Assembly (NCBI RefSeq): GCF_023555415.1
Contig: NZ_JAKRYL010000012.1
Location: 98,502-162,501 of the forward strand
Source: Halalkalibacter alkaliphilus
GTDB taxonomy: Bacteria > Bacillota > Bacilli > Bacillales > Bacillaceae_D
Direction: 5' to 3'
DNA length: 64,000 nt
Shown: positions 7,863 to 16,805 of the stretch, piece by piece
Layout: every line of letters begins with the position of its first letter
Position numbering within the stretch: position 1 is the stretch's first letter
Notes under the pieces: generated by a model
Databases searched by the model: none
What the model was told of the DNA's origin: nothing
What the model saw: only the letters and a program-made list of their open reading frames with translations
Position numbers and translations under genes: made by a program

Positions 7863-8762
7863 ATGAGAAAACAAACAAATAAATTATTAAGAGCGGTAAG
7901 CGTATCTGGCTTGTTGATTTTAGCCGCCTGTAGCACAGAAAAAGCAGAGAATAATGTGGTAGAAGAGGTTACTATCAATCAAAAAGGTGAAGTAGAAGAA
8001 ATCAGTGAAGAAAAAAATAGTGCTGAAGTAACAGAAACAAATACTAATGAAGAAGAAGTAGAAGAAATAAAAGAGCCAGAAGTAACTGTATTATCTGATG
8101 AAGAAGCAATCCAATTGGTAATAGAGGCAGAGTCAAAAGCAGTTGAGGTTTTGGGTGAAAGTTTCACTGAAGGGGAGCACGGATTATCCTTTAGTGATTC
8201 ATTTGATGTGCTTGCTAATTCCTTAACTGATTATTATTCTAGTAACTCTTTAGAAGAAAGCATAAGAGCAATTTATAATAATCCTGAGTCTTTTTACGAG
8301 TATGGATTTGTGTTTCCATTAGCCGCTCATTCAACAGCGCCTTATGTTGTTGCTATGTCAAATGAAGATGAAATTGAACTATACAGCTTACCGGAAATTT
8401 ATGGTGATGAAAGTTTTACTTATGTATATTCACTTAAAATAGAAGACAATAGTTGGAAAGTGGATCAAGTGAAAAATTATTTATCACCAAGAGGAGCAGA
8501 AGATGCTGTACGTTTCGTCAATAATATTTATGATCCTAGTGTGTATGTGGTTCATGATGCAGACAATGAAACAATTGATCTTAATGAAATCATAAAAGTA
8601 ATAGAAAATGAAGAGAATTATATGATTCAAGTTTATGTGTTAAATGATCATGCAACGGCGACATTGGGATGGTATACTGTAGACCCGATTTCCACTATGG
8701 TATATCAATGGGACCTTATTGATGACGAGTTTCTAGAAGTGGGTTCCTATTTTAATCATTAA
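7863..8762 (+). CDS. Lipoprotein with acidic linker, function unknown
   Basis: About 299 residues, with lipobox LILAACS and then about 60 very acidic residues (repeated EE/EV), as in many wall-spanning linkers. A folded domain of around 220 residues follows (ESIRAIYNNPESFYEYGF, VDQVKNYLSPRGAEDAVRF). I do not recognise the domain. The ATG at 7863 is preferred (GGGGGTAAGGA before it), although an ATG at 7848 is in frame. It stands between terminator 7751-7787 and the promoter at 8839, so it is probably monocistronic. Confidence 0.7.
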   Translation: MRKQTNKLLRAVSVSGLLILAACSTEKAENNVVEEVTINQKGEVEEISEEKNSAEVTETNTNEEEVEEIKEPEVTVLSDEEAIQLVIEAESKAVEVLGESFTEGEHGLSFSDSFDVLANSLTDYYSSNSLEESIRAIYNNPESFYEYGFVFPLAAHSTAPYVVAMSNEDEIELYSLPEIYGDESFTYVYSLKIEDNSWKVDQVKNYLSPRGAEDAVRFVNNIYDPSVYVVHDADNETIDLNEIIKVIENEENYMIQVYVLNDHATATLGWYTVDPISTMVYQWDLIDDEFLEVGSYFNH

Positions 8763-8838
8763 ATAATAAACCTATAGTTTAAGTAACTATTATAAAGACT
8801 ATAATTTTCTAATTATGTAATTTTATGAAAATCAAGCC

Positions 8839-8867
8839 TTGAAAAAAATTGGTAATAGTAATATTAT
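8839..8867 (+). promoter_or_regulatory. Putative sigma-A promoter
   Basis: TTGAAA (8839-8844), 17-bp spacer, TATTAT (8862-8867), 55 bases before the TPR lipoprotein start. Confidence 0.5.
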
Positions 8868-8921
8868 ACTAGGGAAAACCTAACTATTTAACAATTAAAT
8901 ATCAGGAGAGGAGCCTTTAGA

Positions 8922-11375
8922 ATGGGCAAAAAGTTTTATTTGCTATTTATTCTTCTTTTTGCAGTCGCTGGCTGTACAAATCAGTCACTTGCGGATGAAA
9001 TAGAAGAAAAACTAGCATTGGCAGAAAAATACTTACTTGAAGAGAATTTTGAAGAAGCAATCCTTGTATATCAAGAGATTATTGAGATTGATCCTAAAGT
9101 GGAAAGAGCATATTTAGGGTTATCCGATGTATACGTACATATTGGTAACGGAGATTTAGCAGAAGAAACGTTAAAAAATGGTATTGAAGCAGTAGATAAT
9201 AAGAATAATTTAAGAGTACATCTATCTACATATTATATTTCAAGCGAAAGATACGTAGAAGCTGAAGAATTATTATTAGCTGTATTGGAAGAAGATGACG
9301 AGTATGATTTAGCATACGAAAATCTAATTACTATTTACAGAGGACAAGATGATACGGAAAAGCTAATAAATATTCTTGAGGTCCTTGTTGAAAGGAATAC
9401 TGAAAAACCGAACCACTACACATTATTAGCAGATGCTTATGTGAAGAACAATCAAGGTGAAAAGGTGTTACAACTTTTAGTTAAATCATTAGAAATTGAT
9501 GCAAATCATTTTGATGCCTTTGTTCTATTAGAAGTGGTGTTCGAAGATGACTGGGAATCTTTATTAGCAGAAGGTCAAAAAATTCTTGATGAAGATCCAA
9601 ATAATACAGTTGGATTCATGCTGAGTTTTTACGGGTTATACAACACAGGCCAATATGAAGAGGCGATAGCCCTCTACGAGCAAATGGCAGAGAATACAGA
9701 TAGTGAAAAAGTAGTCGTATTAACGGCTTTAGCTTACTTTAACTTAGGTGATGAAGAAAAAGCTGCAGAATTAATTGGCTATATTAAGATCGATGAAGTA
9801 GACCATCCTAACCTATTAAAAGATTTAGTAGTTTACTTTCAAGAAACTGGCGATATTGATCAAGCTATCTTGTTAGCAGAAAGAGCTCTTGAAATTGATG
9901 AGTATGCCTATGACTTTTACGTGTTGCTATATGAGCTAACAGGTGATGAAAAGTACCTGGATATGCTTAGAGCATTGAATTTTGATGTATCGCATCTGTT
10001 TGTTACAGAAGAAGAGGTTGAAGAAGAGCATACAACTGTTGAACTTTACCCTGTTGCTCAAAGACAATCTCGAAATTCTGAAAGACAGACTGAAAACAAT
10101 GAAACGACTGTAGAACAACCAGTACAAACCGAGCCAACACCAAGGCCAGCGGCTCCACAACCGGATCCGCAGCCACAACCAGAGCCAGAGCCGCAACCAG
10201 AGCCACAACCGCAACCAGAGCCACAACCGCAACCGGCTCCAGAGCCTGAGGAGAATGTAGTGGCAGTAAGCTTTGTGGATTCAAACTTAGAACGACAAGT
10301 TAGAGCGAGTCTTAATAAGCAACAAGGGCCTATTACCGAATCAGATTTAACGTCATTAAAGAAGTTAGATGTTAATGGGAAAGAAATAAAGGATTTAATA
10401 GGTTTACAGTATGCGAAACAACTAGAAAGTTTAATTGTGAGTTCAAACCAGATTACAGATGTCAATCCATTACTTAATATAAAGTCCCTTAAGAACGTGG
10501 ACTTAAGGAATAATAGTACTAACCAAATTAAAGGTTTAGAAAAATTAACGAACCTAGCTACTCTTGATATAAGAAATGTTGAAATGGATGATTCTTTACA
10601 AGCTTCTATAGAAGTGTTGCAAGCATCTGGCGTCGCTGTTAAACATGAACCTTTTAAAGCTGATAAAACAGCGAAGATTGATTTGTCCAAAGCTGAAAGT
10701 ATCACTATTTGGGAAATCACTAGTCAAACATACAAAAAAACTTACACAATTGATGAGTTAGTAAAAGGTGTAACATTTATTGTGCCTCCTCCAGGAGTGG
10801 GTGAAACGTATGAATTTAGTGTGGATTTAAATAACAATACGTTTACAACTAAAGCATTAAATAATAACAATAGTGTGCCTCTAAACAATATAGTTAAGGT
10901 AAGAGTTAATGGGTATCCAGGTTTTGAAGAAGGACTTTATGCAACCAATTTAGTAAAAGTTGTAGGTACGACACCTAATTTACCTGCTGAAAATATTCTA
11001 GGTAATAATGAATCGTTCCCAAGTTTCGGTTATGATCAACCATCTTACACTTCTATCACGGTAAACTTCGAACAAGAGAAAACACCTTATAAAGAAGAAG
11101 TAGTTATCGAAGAGGAGCCAACTCAAGAAGCGGTGACAGAAGAAGAAGTCATTGAAGAGGAGCCAACTCAAGAAGAGGTGACAGAAGAAGAAGTCATTGA
11201 AGAGGAGCCAACTCAAGAAGAGGTGACAGAAGAAGAAGTCATTGAAGAGGAGCCAACTCAAGAAGAAATAACTGAAAAAGAGATCATTGATGAGGTTGAA
11301 GAAGTAAATCCTCAAGAAGACTCAACTGAGGAAGCTATTATAGAAGAAGAAGAGGAAGAAGAGGAAGAAGAATAA
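8922..11375 (+). CDS. TPR/leucine-rich lipoprotein with acidic repeat tail
   Basis: An 817-residue lipoprotein (lipobox AVAGC). Residues about 25-350 are tetratricopeptide repeats (YLLEENFEEAILVYQEII and similar). Next come a Pro-Gln/Pro-Glu linker (about 405-445), a leucine-rich-repeat-like stretch (about 450-560: LTSLKKLDVNGKEIKDL, LKNVDLRNN), a beta-domain to about 720, then four EEPTQEEVTEEEVIE repeats and a poly-Glu end. The N-terminal TPR part is clearly paralogous to the lipoproteins at 27854 and 30320. It likely forms a protein-protein scaffold outside the membrane. The strong AGGAGAGG and promoter at 8839 support the start. It lies just upstream of the Tad operon, so a pilus- or envelope-linked role is plausible. 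Confidence 0.85.
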   Translation: MGKKFYLLFILLFAVAGCTNQSLADEIEEKLALAEKYLLEENFEEAILVYQEIIEIDPKVERAYLGLSDVYVHIGNGDLAEETLKNGIEAVDNKNNLRVHLSTYYISSERYVEAEELLLAVLEEDDEYDLAYENLITIYRGQDDTEKLINILEVLVERNTEKPNHYTLLADAYVKNNQGEKVLQLLVKSLEIDANHFDAFVLLEVVFEDDWESLLAEGQKILDEDPNNTVGFMLSFYGLYNTGQYEEAIALYEQMAENTDSEKVVVLTALAYFNLGDEEKAAELIGYIKIDEVDHPNLLKDLVVYFQETGDIDQAILLAERALEIDEYAYDFYVLLYELTGDEKYLDMLRALNFDVSHLFVTEEEVEEEHTTVELYPVAQRQSRNSERQTENNETTVEQPVQTEPTPRPAAPQPDPQPQPEPEPQPEPQPQPEPQPQPAPEPEENVVAVSFVDSNLERQVRASLNKQQGPITESDLTSLKKLDVNGKEIKDLIGLQYAKQLESLIVSSNQITDVNPLLNIKSLKNVDLRNNSTNQIKGLEKLTNLATLDIRNVEMDDSLQASIEVLQASGVAVKHEPFKADKTAKIDLSKAESITIWEITSQTYKKTYTIDELVKGVTFIVPPPGVGETYEFSVDLNNNTFTTKALNNNNSVPLNNIVKVRVNGYPGFEEGLYATNLVKVVGTTPNLPAENILGNNESFPSFGYDQPSYTSITVNFEQEKTPYKEEVVIEEEPTQEAVTEEEVIEEEPTQEEVTEEEVIEEEPTQEEVTEEEVIEEEPTQEEITEKEIIDEVEEVNPQEDSTEEAIIEEEEEEEEEE
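11112..11291 (+). repeat. 45-bp in-frame tandem repeat
   Basis: Three full copies and one partial copy of a 45-bp unit starting GAGGAGCCAACTCAAGAAG, encoding 15 residues each (EEPTQEEVTEEEVIE). The near-identity between units indicates recent expansion and possible length variation. Confidence 0.9.
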
Positions 11376-11429
11376 ATAAATAAATGACTATTAGGTTTGT
11401 AGGTCGTTCCTACTAGGAAAATTAGGTAG

Positions 11430-11467
11430 CTGAGGCCATCTTAAAGATGGTCTCAGTAACTTTTTTT
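11430..11467 (+). terminator. Rho-independent terminator
   Basis: Stem CTGAGGCCATCTT/AAGATGGTCTCAG with one G-T pair, then a T7 run; separates the TPR lipoprotein from the Tad operon. Confidence 0.85.
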
Positions 11468-11559
11468 GATAATTTGAACGGTATTATGTGATTTTTTGAA
11501 TTTTTTTCAGAAAAATTACACTGTAAATGGTAAAAGTGGGATAAATGTGTAAAAATGTC

Positions 11560-11591
11560 GTGACATTTTGTGACAGAATTATTATTATAAT
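11560..11591 (+). promoter_or_regulatory. Tad operon promoter with GTGACA direct repeats
   Basis: A perfect -10 TATAAT lies at 11586-11591, 33 bases before the first start codon. No -35 match is found at normal spacing. Instead GTGACA occurs twice (11560-11565 and 11570-11575), exactly 10 bp apart, one helical turn. The first copy is part of the dyad TGTC-GT-GACA. This is the arrangement expected for an activator-dependent promoter, but the regulator is unknown. Confidence 0.45.
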
Positions 11592-11623
11592 AGTAGGAAT
11601 ACTAGTACATTTGGAGGAATATA

Positions 11624-11719
11624 GTGGATAACAAACATATGAGGATAGTCATTTTATTGACTGTTATTTCGGTAGTCTGCATATTAGGTGGAGTCCTAAA
11701 GTTAATGGAAATTATTTAA
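11624..11719 (+). CDS. 31-residue membrane peptide leading the Tad operon
   Basis: GTG start with GGAGG at six-base spacing. The peptide is MDNKHMRIVILLTVISVVC then ILGGVLKLMEII, i.e. one transmembrane helix with a short basic N-terminus. It ends 34 bases before cpaE and lies behind the promoter. No family recognised; it could be a pilus-assembly accessory or a leader peptide. Confidence 0.55.
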   Translation: MDNKHMRIVILLTVISVVCILGGVLKLMEII

Positions 11720-11753
11720 TGAATCTCAGAAATGCTCTAAGGGGGGAGTGCAC

Positions 11754-12872
11754 ATGAAAAAAGTTAGCATTGTTATAGCGGACCAAGATACGAGTTATAT
11801 TGAATCACTAGCAACGTACATACGCAATTCCGACTACTCCTCTAAGTTTGATTTGAAATTATTCTCGCAAAAAGAACGATTAGGACAATTTTTATCAAGT
11901 GATACTCACGCAAATATTCTGCTTGCACCAACTAGTATGCTTCCACAAGAGTTGAAAGGTCTTCGGGTTGATGTTGTTATTGGTTTGTCTGAACAAGCTC
12001 AAACAACTGAAGGTGATTCCGTCCAAACGATCTTCAAATATCAGCCGCTTAAGAACCTCTTATCTCAAGTATTAACAATCTATTATGAACGAAATAGTGA
12101 GGAACCTAAAAAAGTAGTTCATGATGGGGGTACAAAAGTTATCTCAGTCTTTTCTGCTACAGGAGGAACAGGGAAAACAACGGTTGCCTATAATCTTGCT
12201 AGACAAATTGCTCAGCTAGACAGTCACGTTTTTTATTTGAATATAGAATTGGTAAACTCAACTCCACTACTATTTGAAACGGAGGAAGAAAACAATTCTT
12301 CTCCATTGCTTTATTACTTGAAAGCAAATTCCGAACAATTGGCATCTAAAGTTGAAGAGATGGCCGTGCAAGATGATGAGACTGGAATCAGTTTCTTTAA
12401 TTTGCTACCAAGTGCTGAAGAGATGAGAGATCTTTCTGAGGAAGAACTAGAATTACTTCTAACAAATTTGGTTGACTCAGGTAGTTACAACTATATCGTT
12501 ATTGATTTAGACAGTACAGTGAATCCTAAGACCTTATTGGCATTAAAGAAGAGCGATCAAGTATTTTGGCTATTAAATAATGATATTCAAAGCTTTCATA
12601 AAACAAGTTATTTACTTGAAGAACTCCATTCATTTCTACAGGATGGCAGTTTCAATGAGAGGGTTAGTTTAGTACTGAACCGCTATACTGGTCAGATCCC
12701 TGAACTGCTTGATGAATTCAACCTGAAAATTACGTCTTATTTACCTTATGTTCCGCAGTGGAAAGAAGTAACGAATGGAAAGCAGCTATCTTCTATTCCC
12801 GTTTTTAATGAGTACGTGCTAAAACTGTATCGAACTCACTTTGAGACAGAAGAAGGTGCTCATAATGGTTGA
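11754..12872 (+). CDS. cpaE: CpaE/TadZ-like pilus localisation ATPase
   Basis: This 372-residue protein has an N-terminal receiver-like domain (VSIVIADQDTSYIESL) and a MinD/ParA-type ATPase domain with the deviant Walker A SATGGTGKTT at about residues 134-143 and YIVIDLD as Walker B. In Tad systems TadZ/CpaE places the assembly machine at its site on the membrane. The ATG at 11754 is chosen for its spacing to GGGGGGAG. It overlaps cpaF by 8 bases, as usual in Tad operons. Confidence 0.85.
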   Translation: MKKVSIVIADQDTSYIESLATYIRNSDYSSKFDLKLFSQKERLGQFLSSDTHANILLAPTSMLPQELKGLRVDVVIGLSEQAQTTEGDSVQTIFKYQPLKNLLSQVLTIYYERNSEEPKKVVHDGGTKVISVFSATGGTGKTTVAYNLARQIAQLDSHVFYLNIELVNSTPLLFETEEENNSSPLLYYLKANSEQLASKVEEMAVQDDETGISFFNLLPSAEEMRDLSEEELELLLTNLVDSGSYNYIVIDLDSTVNPKTLLALKKSDQVFWLLNNDIQSFHKTSYLLEELHSFLQDGSFNERVSLVLNRYTGQIPELLDEFNLKITSYLPYVPQWKEVTNGKQLSSIPVFNEYVLKLYRTHFETEEGAHNG

Positions 12873-14088
12873 GGAAAAACTTGCCAAAGACTTAATTGAG
12901 AGAGTTCGTAACACGTTGAATCAAGATCAAGATATGACTGATGAAGAGTTACGAGAGCATATTGAAGTGCTTGTGTTCAGCTATGCAAAACAGTATCAGC
13001 TGACCGCTGCGAAAATGAAATGGCTTGTAGAGCGTACATATAATGCTTTTCGTGGACTAGATGTACTTCAACCACTTATTGATGATAAATCAATTACTGA
13101 GATTATGATTAATAGCCATGAAGAAATTTACATCGAGCGAGACGGTGAAGTCTTCCAAGCAGATGCAAAGTTTGAAAGTGTTGAAAAGCTTGAGGATATT
13201 ATTCAAATGATTGTCGGTAAAGTTAACCGCACTGTAAATGCTTCTTCTCCTATTGTTGATGCAAGATTAAAAGATGGATCACGTGTTAATATCGTCCTCC
13301 CTCCTATTGCATTAAAAGGACCAACGATGACGATTCGGAAATTCCCGGAAAAGCCATTAATGATGGAAGATTTAATTCGGTTTGGTGCGATACAACCTGA
13401 TGTTGCGGAATTTTTAAGAAACTTAGTTGTTTCAAAATATAACATCTTTATCGGTGGAGGAACGGGATCTGGTAAGACTACATTTTTGAATGTCCTTTCT
13501 AATTTCATTCCGAAGCAAGAGCGAATTATTACGATTGAGGATTCTGCAGAACTTCAAATCAAGAGTGTTCCCAATCTGGTTAGCTTAGAAACACGTAATG
13601 CTAACACGGAAGGTAAAGGCGAGATTACAATCAGAGACCTTATCAAAGCCTCATTACGGATGCGTCCCAACCGAGTAGTCGTTGGGGAGGTTCGTGGTGC
13701 AGAGGCATTGGATATGCTGCAGGCGATGAATACAGGTCACGATGGTTCTCTTTCTACAGGACATGCAAATTCAACGATTGATATGATCAGCCGTCTAGAA
13801 ACAATGGTATTAAGTGGTGCGGACCTTCCTGTTGAAGTAATTCGTAAGCAAATCAGCTCCGCAATTGACATTATGGTTCATCTATCTCGAATCCGCGATC
13901 ACTCAAGAAAAGTAGTGGCAATTAGTGAAGTATTAGGAGTTGAAAATGGAGAGGTTGTCTTAAATCCTCTATATGAGTTTGTTGAAGAAGGAGAGGAGCC
14001 AAATGGGAAGGTGATTGGCTCACTAAGACCAACAGGCAATACACTCCAAAATCATATGAAATTAAAAATGGCAGGAGTTAAACTATAA
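12865..14088 (+). CDS. cpaF: CpaF/TadA pilus assembly ATPase
   Basis: Type II/IV secretion ATPase that powers extension (and probably retraction) of Tad pili at the cytoplasmic membrane. It has Walker A GGGTGSGKTTFL, the Asp box IITIEDSAEL, the GEVRGAEA Walker B segment and the His box STGHANST. The length (407 aa) is normal. The start at 12865 (MVEEKL) overlaps the end of cpaE. TadB and TadC follow, which are its membrane partners. Confidence 0.95.
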   Translation: MVEEKLAKDLIERVRNTLNQDQDMTDEELREHIEVLVFSYAKQYQLTAAKMKWLVERTYNAFRGLDVLQPLIDDKSITEIMINSHEEIYIERDGEVFQADAKFESVEKLEDIIQMIVGKVNRTVNASSPIVDARLKDGSRVNIVLPPIALKGPTMTIRKFPEKPLMMEDLIRFGAIQPDVAEFLRNLVVSKYNIFIGGGTGSGKTTFLNVLSNFIPKQERIITIEDSAELQIKSVPNLVSLETRNANTEGKGEITIRDLIKASLRMRPNRVVVGEVRGAEALDMLQAMNTGHDGSLSTGHANSTIDMISRLETMVLSGADLPVEVIRKQISSAIDIMVHLSRIRDHSRKVVAISEVLGVENGEVVLNPLYEFVEEGEEPNGKVIGSLRPTGNTLQNHMKLKMAGVKL

Positions 14089-14106
14089 CTCTTTGCAAAG
14101 AGGTGA

Positions 14107-15009
14107 ATGAAAATAGAGATTCTATTAATTGCTGGCGGTGCCGTTATCATTACAATTGTTGCGTTCTTATTGTATGACAAACGTAATAAGAACAAAGCAG
14201 AACAAGTAGAGGAGGTAGAGGAAGAACACGTTGAAGCCTCCGTAGCTCCAAGAAATAGTTCGATCATTGATTACAATGTATACGAAATGAAGAAGCAGGA
14301 GTTTATCCTATATGCATCTCTAGCTGGTTTAGTCTTCTTTGCTATTGGATTTATTTTTTATAATAACTTGATTGCCGCACTTGTATTTTCAGCTTTAGGC
14401 CTTCTATACCCAAGGTTTCAAAAGCAAATTCTAATAAAAAAACGGAAAACAGAACTCAGCCGTCAATTTCAACAAGCGCTATTTTCATTATCTTCCTCCC
14501 TTGTAGCAGGTCGTTCCATAGAGAATGCCTTCCTAGAAGTGACAAAAGATTTAGAGCTGCTTTATCCAGATCCGGATACATACATTATTAAAGAATTCGA
14601 GCGAATCAATCGACGAGTAGCTAACCGTGAGCCGATTGAACATGCAATAGCAGATTTTAGTGAGAGAGCTGGTATTGATGATATTACTAACTTTACAGAT
14701 GTGTTTGTAACGTGTAAACGTACTGGTGGAGATTTGGTTGAGGTTATTAGAAGAACGTCGAATATGATTAGTGAAAAGATTGAAATACAACAAGAAATCT
14801 CCGTTATGGTTGCACAAAAGAAATTTGAATCTAGAGCGGTAAGTCTTGCACCTTTAGTAATGGTTGCCTTATTGTCATATACTTCAGGTGAATACATGGC
14901 TCCATTATATCGTTGGGCTGATTTTGGACCAATCATAATGACCTTTTGTTTGGGAATTATCGGTTTGGCCTTCTATGTGAGTCAGCGAATTATGAACATT
15001 AAGGTGTGA
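14107..15009 (+). CDS. tadB: TadB pilus platform protein
   Basis: A type II secretion F-domain membrane protein of 300 residues. It has an N-terminal membrane helix, an acidic linker, two helices around residues 65-100, the cytoplasmic F domain (RQFQQALFSLSSSLVAGRSIENAF), and two C-terminal helices. With TadC it forms the inner-membrane platform on which CpaF works. The start has GAGGTG upstream. Its stop overlaps the ribosome binding site of tadC. Confidence 0.9.
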   Translation: MKIEILLIAGGAVIITIVAFLLYDKRNKNKAEQVEEVEEEHVEASVAPRNSSIIDYNVYEMKKQEFILYASLAGLVFFAIGFIFYNNLIAALVFSALGLLYPRFQKQILIKKRKTELSRQFQQALFSLSSSLVAGRSIENAFLEVTKDLELLYPDPDTYIIKEFERINRRVANREPIEHAIADFSERAGIDDITNFTDVFVTCKRTGGDLVEVIRRTSNMISEKIEIQQEISVMVAQKKFESRAVSLAPLVMVALLSYTSGEYMAPLYRWADFGPIIMTFCLGIIGLAFYVSQRIMNIKV

Positions 15010-15014
15010 TGGAT

Positions 15015-15884
15015 ATGATTGAAGCAATTATTTTTACAGCCATTATTGGATCTATTGTCCTGCTGCTATTTGTAATGGCAGGTAAAGAATACAGTGAATT
15101 TATTGAAGAAAACAAAGCAGATTTCCAAGTAATGTTTATGGCTCCGGCCTCTCTTAAATTGATAGATAAACTTAAAATAATGGAGAAGCTTTCTGGGCGA
15201 AGATTAGTATCTCTTCAGCAGAAAATAGCTGTATTATATGCTGGGAAACAAGTTCAGCATTATACAAAAATGTTTATTGCGCAAATCCTTTCCGTAGTTT
15301 TGCTGTGCCTTTTGGGTGGGGGAATATTTGCATTATTGGGCGGCGGTGATAAGAAGTTTCTTCTATTTGCCATTATCTTTGCCGCTATTATTCCTTATGC
15401 CCTTGTGAAGAAGTTAGAAGAAAAGACAACGAAAAGAAAACAAAATATCGTCTTTGAGCTTCCAGAGTTCGCGAGCAAAGTAGCATTATTAGTTAATGCT
15501 GGGGAGACAGTTCAAAATGCAATCATTCGTTGTACAACAATGAAAGCAGATGATCCAAATCCACTTTATATAGAATTAAATGAAGCAGTAACCAAGCTAC
15601 GAAATGGGGAGTCGTTTGGTAAAGTGATGGAGGAACTTAGTAAACGCTGCGGTGTCCAAGAGGTTTCCGTCCTTACGACTACGATCCTTTTAAACTATAA
15701 GCGTGGTGGCGGAGAACTTTCCATAGCATTAAGAGAATTATCTAAAGAATTATGGGAAAAAAGAAAAGCCATTTCAAAAACGCGAGGTGAAGAAGCTTCT
15801 TCAAAGCTAGTTTTCCCAATGGTATTAGTTTTTGTTGCAGTGTTGCTAATTATAGCGTACCCTGCGTTAAGAATTTTAGGCTAA
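15015..15884 (+). CDS. tadC: TadC pilus platform protein
   Basis: A second type II secretion F-domain protein, 289 residues, with helices at the N-terminus, around 90-135 and at the C-terminus, and the F-domain signature FELPEFASKVALLVNAGETVQNAI. It pairs with TadB. The ATG at 15015 has AAGGTG at eight bases; upstream GTG and ATG codons at 15006 and 15009 are too close to it. Confidence 0.9.
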   Translation: MIEAIIFTAIIGSIVLLLFVMAGKEYSEFIEENKADFQVMFMAPASLKLIDKLKIMEKLSGRRLVSLQQKIAVLYAGKQVQHYTKMFIAQILSVVLLCLLGGGIFALLGGGDKKFLLFAIIFAAIIPYALVKKLEEKTTKRKQNIVFELPEFASKVALLVNAGETVQNAIIRCTTMKADDPNPLYIELNEAVTKLRNGESFGKVMEELSKRCGVQEVSVLTTTILLNYKRGGGELSIALRELSKELWEKRKAISKTRGEEASSKLVFPMVLVFVAVLLIIAYPALRILG

Positions 15885-15911
15885 AAATTAAATGAAAAAG
15901 GAGAAATGAAC

Positions 15912-16106
15912 ATGAAGAAAGCAAAAACATTTTTAACAAAATTGTGGAAAGATGAAGAAGGGTTAGGGACTCTTGAAATACTATTAATCGTTGCTGTATT
16001 AGTAGGAGTAGCTTTGCTATTTGGTAATACTATTGCAGAGTGGGTACAAAATATTCTTGGTGGTATTAATCCAGACCCAGTAGACGTTCCAGGGTCGGTT
16101 GATTAA
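15912..16106 (+). CDS. Flp1-like pilin precursor
   Basis: A 64-residue major pilin candidate of the Flp1-like type. It has a basic leader MKKAKTFLTKLWKDEEG, then LGTLE with Glu at +5 after the expected cleavage Gly, then a hydrophobic helix (LLIVAVLVGVALLFG) and a short tail. The prepilin peptidase at 20496 would process it. The ATG at 15912 is preferred to the one at 15906 because of spacing to AAGGAG. Confidence 0.9.
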   Translation: MKKAKTFLTKLWKDEEGLGTLEILLIVAVLVGVALLFGNTIAEWVQNILGGINPDPVDVPGSVD

Positions 16107-16130
16107 TTGAATTATTAGGAGAGGACTATA

Positions 16131-16751
16131 ATGTGCCTTCAAGTTAAACGATTATTAACGAAATTTAAACAAGACAATAAGGGAAGTTTCACACTTGAAG
16201 CTTCCCTTGTTTTTCCGATTATCTTTATTATTACCATTGCACTTATTTTATTTAGTCTATATTTCTATGATAAGGTTGTTCTCTACCAACGAGCACATGT
16301 TATTGCAGAGCGTTTGGCCTCAACATGGGATAATAGCCTCAAAGATTTTGAAACTGGGGACTTTGCCCCTTATGAGTATACATCCATGAGAGGTTATAAC
16401 AATGATGGATTATATTGGCGTACGAATCGAATTGGCGCATCGCTTCTTGAGAGGATGGGAATGGAACTGGATTCTGTTGAAGGTGTGAAAATAGCAAATG
16501 CACAAACAAATGCTGAGCAATTGATACCAGGTGCAAGAGTGACTATAACCCCTCCTGCTAATATAGGTTTCAATAGAAAAGTGACAGTAAAGTTAGAAAG
16601 AGATCTAAATTTACCTCAATTTGTTGGGTTAATAGCCAAAAGTGAAGTAGAGGCTGTTGCTAGCGCCTCTGTTAAAGATCCAGTTGAACTAATTAGGACG
16701 ACTGATTTTATCTACCATTATGCAGAAGAGGTTCAAAATTATATTAAGTGA
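16131..16751 (+). CDS. TadE-like minor pseudopilin
   Basis: 206 residues. A type-IV-pilin-like N-terminus reads NKG then SFTLEASLVFP (Glu at +5), followed by a hydrophobic helix and an extracytoplasmic domain of about 160 residues. TadE-type pseudopilins are processed by the Tad prepilin peptidase and help initiate or tip the pilus. AGGAGAGG precedes the start. Confidence 0.85.
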   Translation: MCLQVKRLLTKFKQDNKGSFTLEASLVFPIIFIITIALILFSLYFYDKVVLYQRAHVIAERLASTWDNSLKDFETGDFAPYEYTSMRGYNNDGLYWRTNRIGASLLERMGMELDSVEGVKIANAQTNAEQLIPGARVTITPPANIGFNRKVTVKLERDLNLPQFVGLIAKSEVEAVASASVKDPVELIRTTDFIYHYAEEVQNYIK

Positions 16752-16805
16752 AGATAAAGAAAAACATAAAAACTTGTAAGGGTAGACGTACGGAGGGGTC
16801 TTATT

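Noticed and set aside
10003..10284. Antisense frames over the Pro-Gln linker of the TPR lipoprotein
   Set aside because: Low-complexity mirror of the real gene, with Leu/Trp runs caused by the repeat codons.
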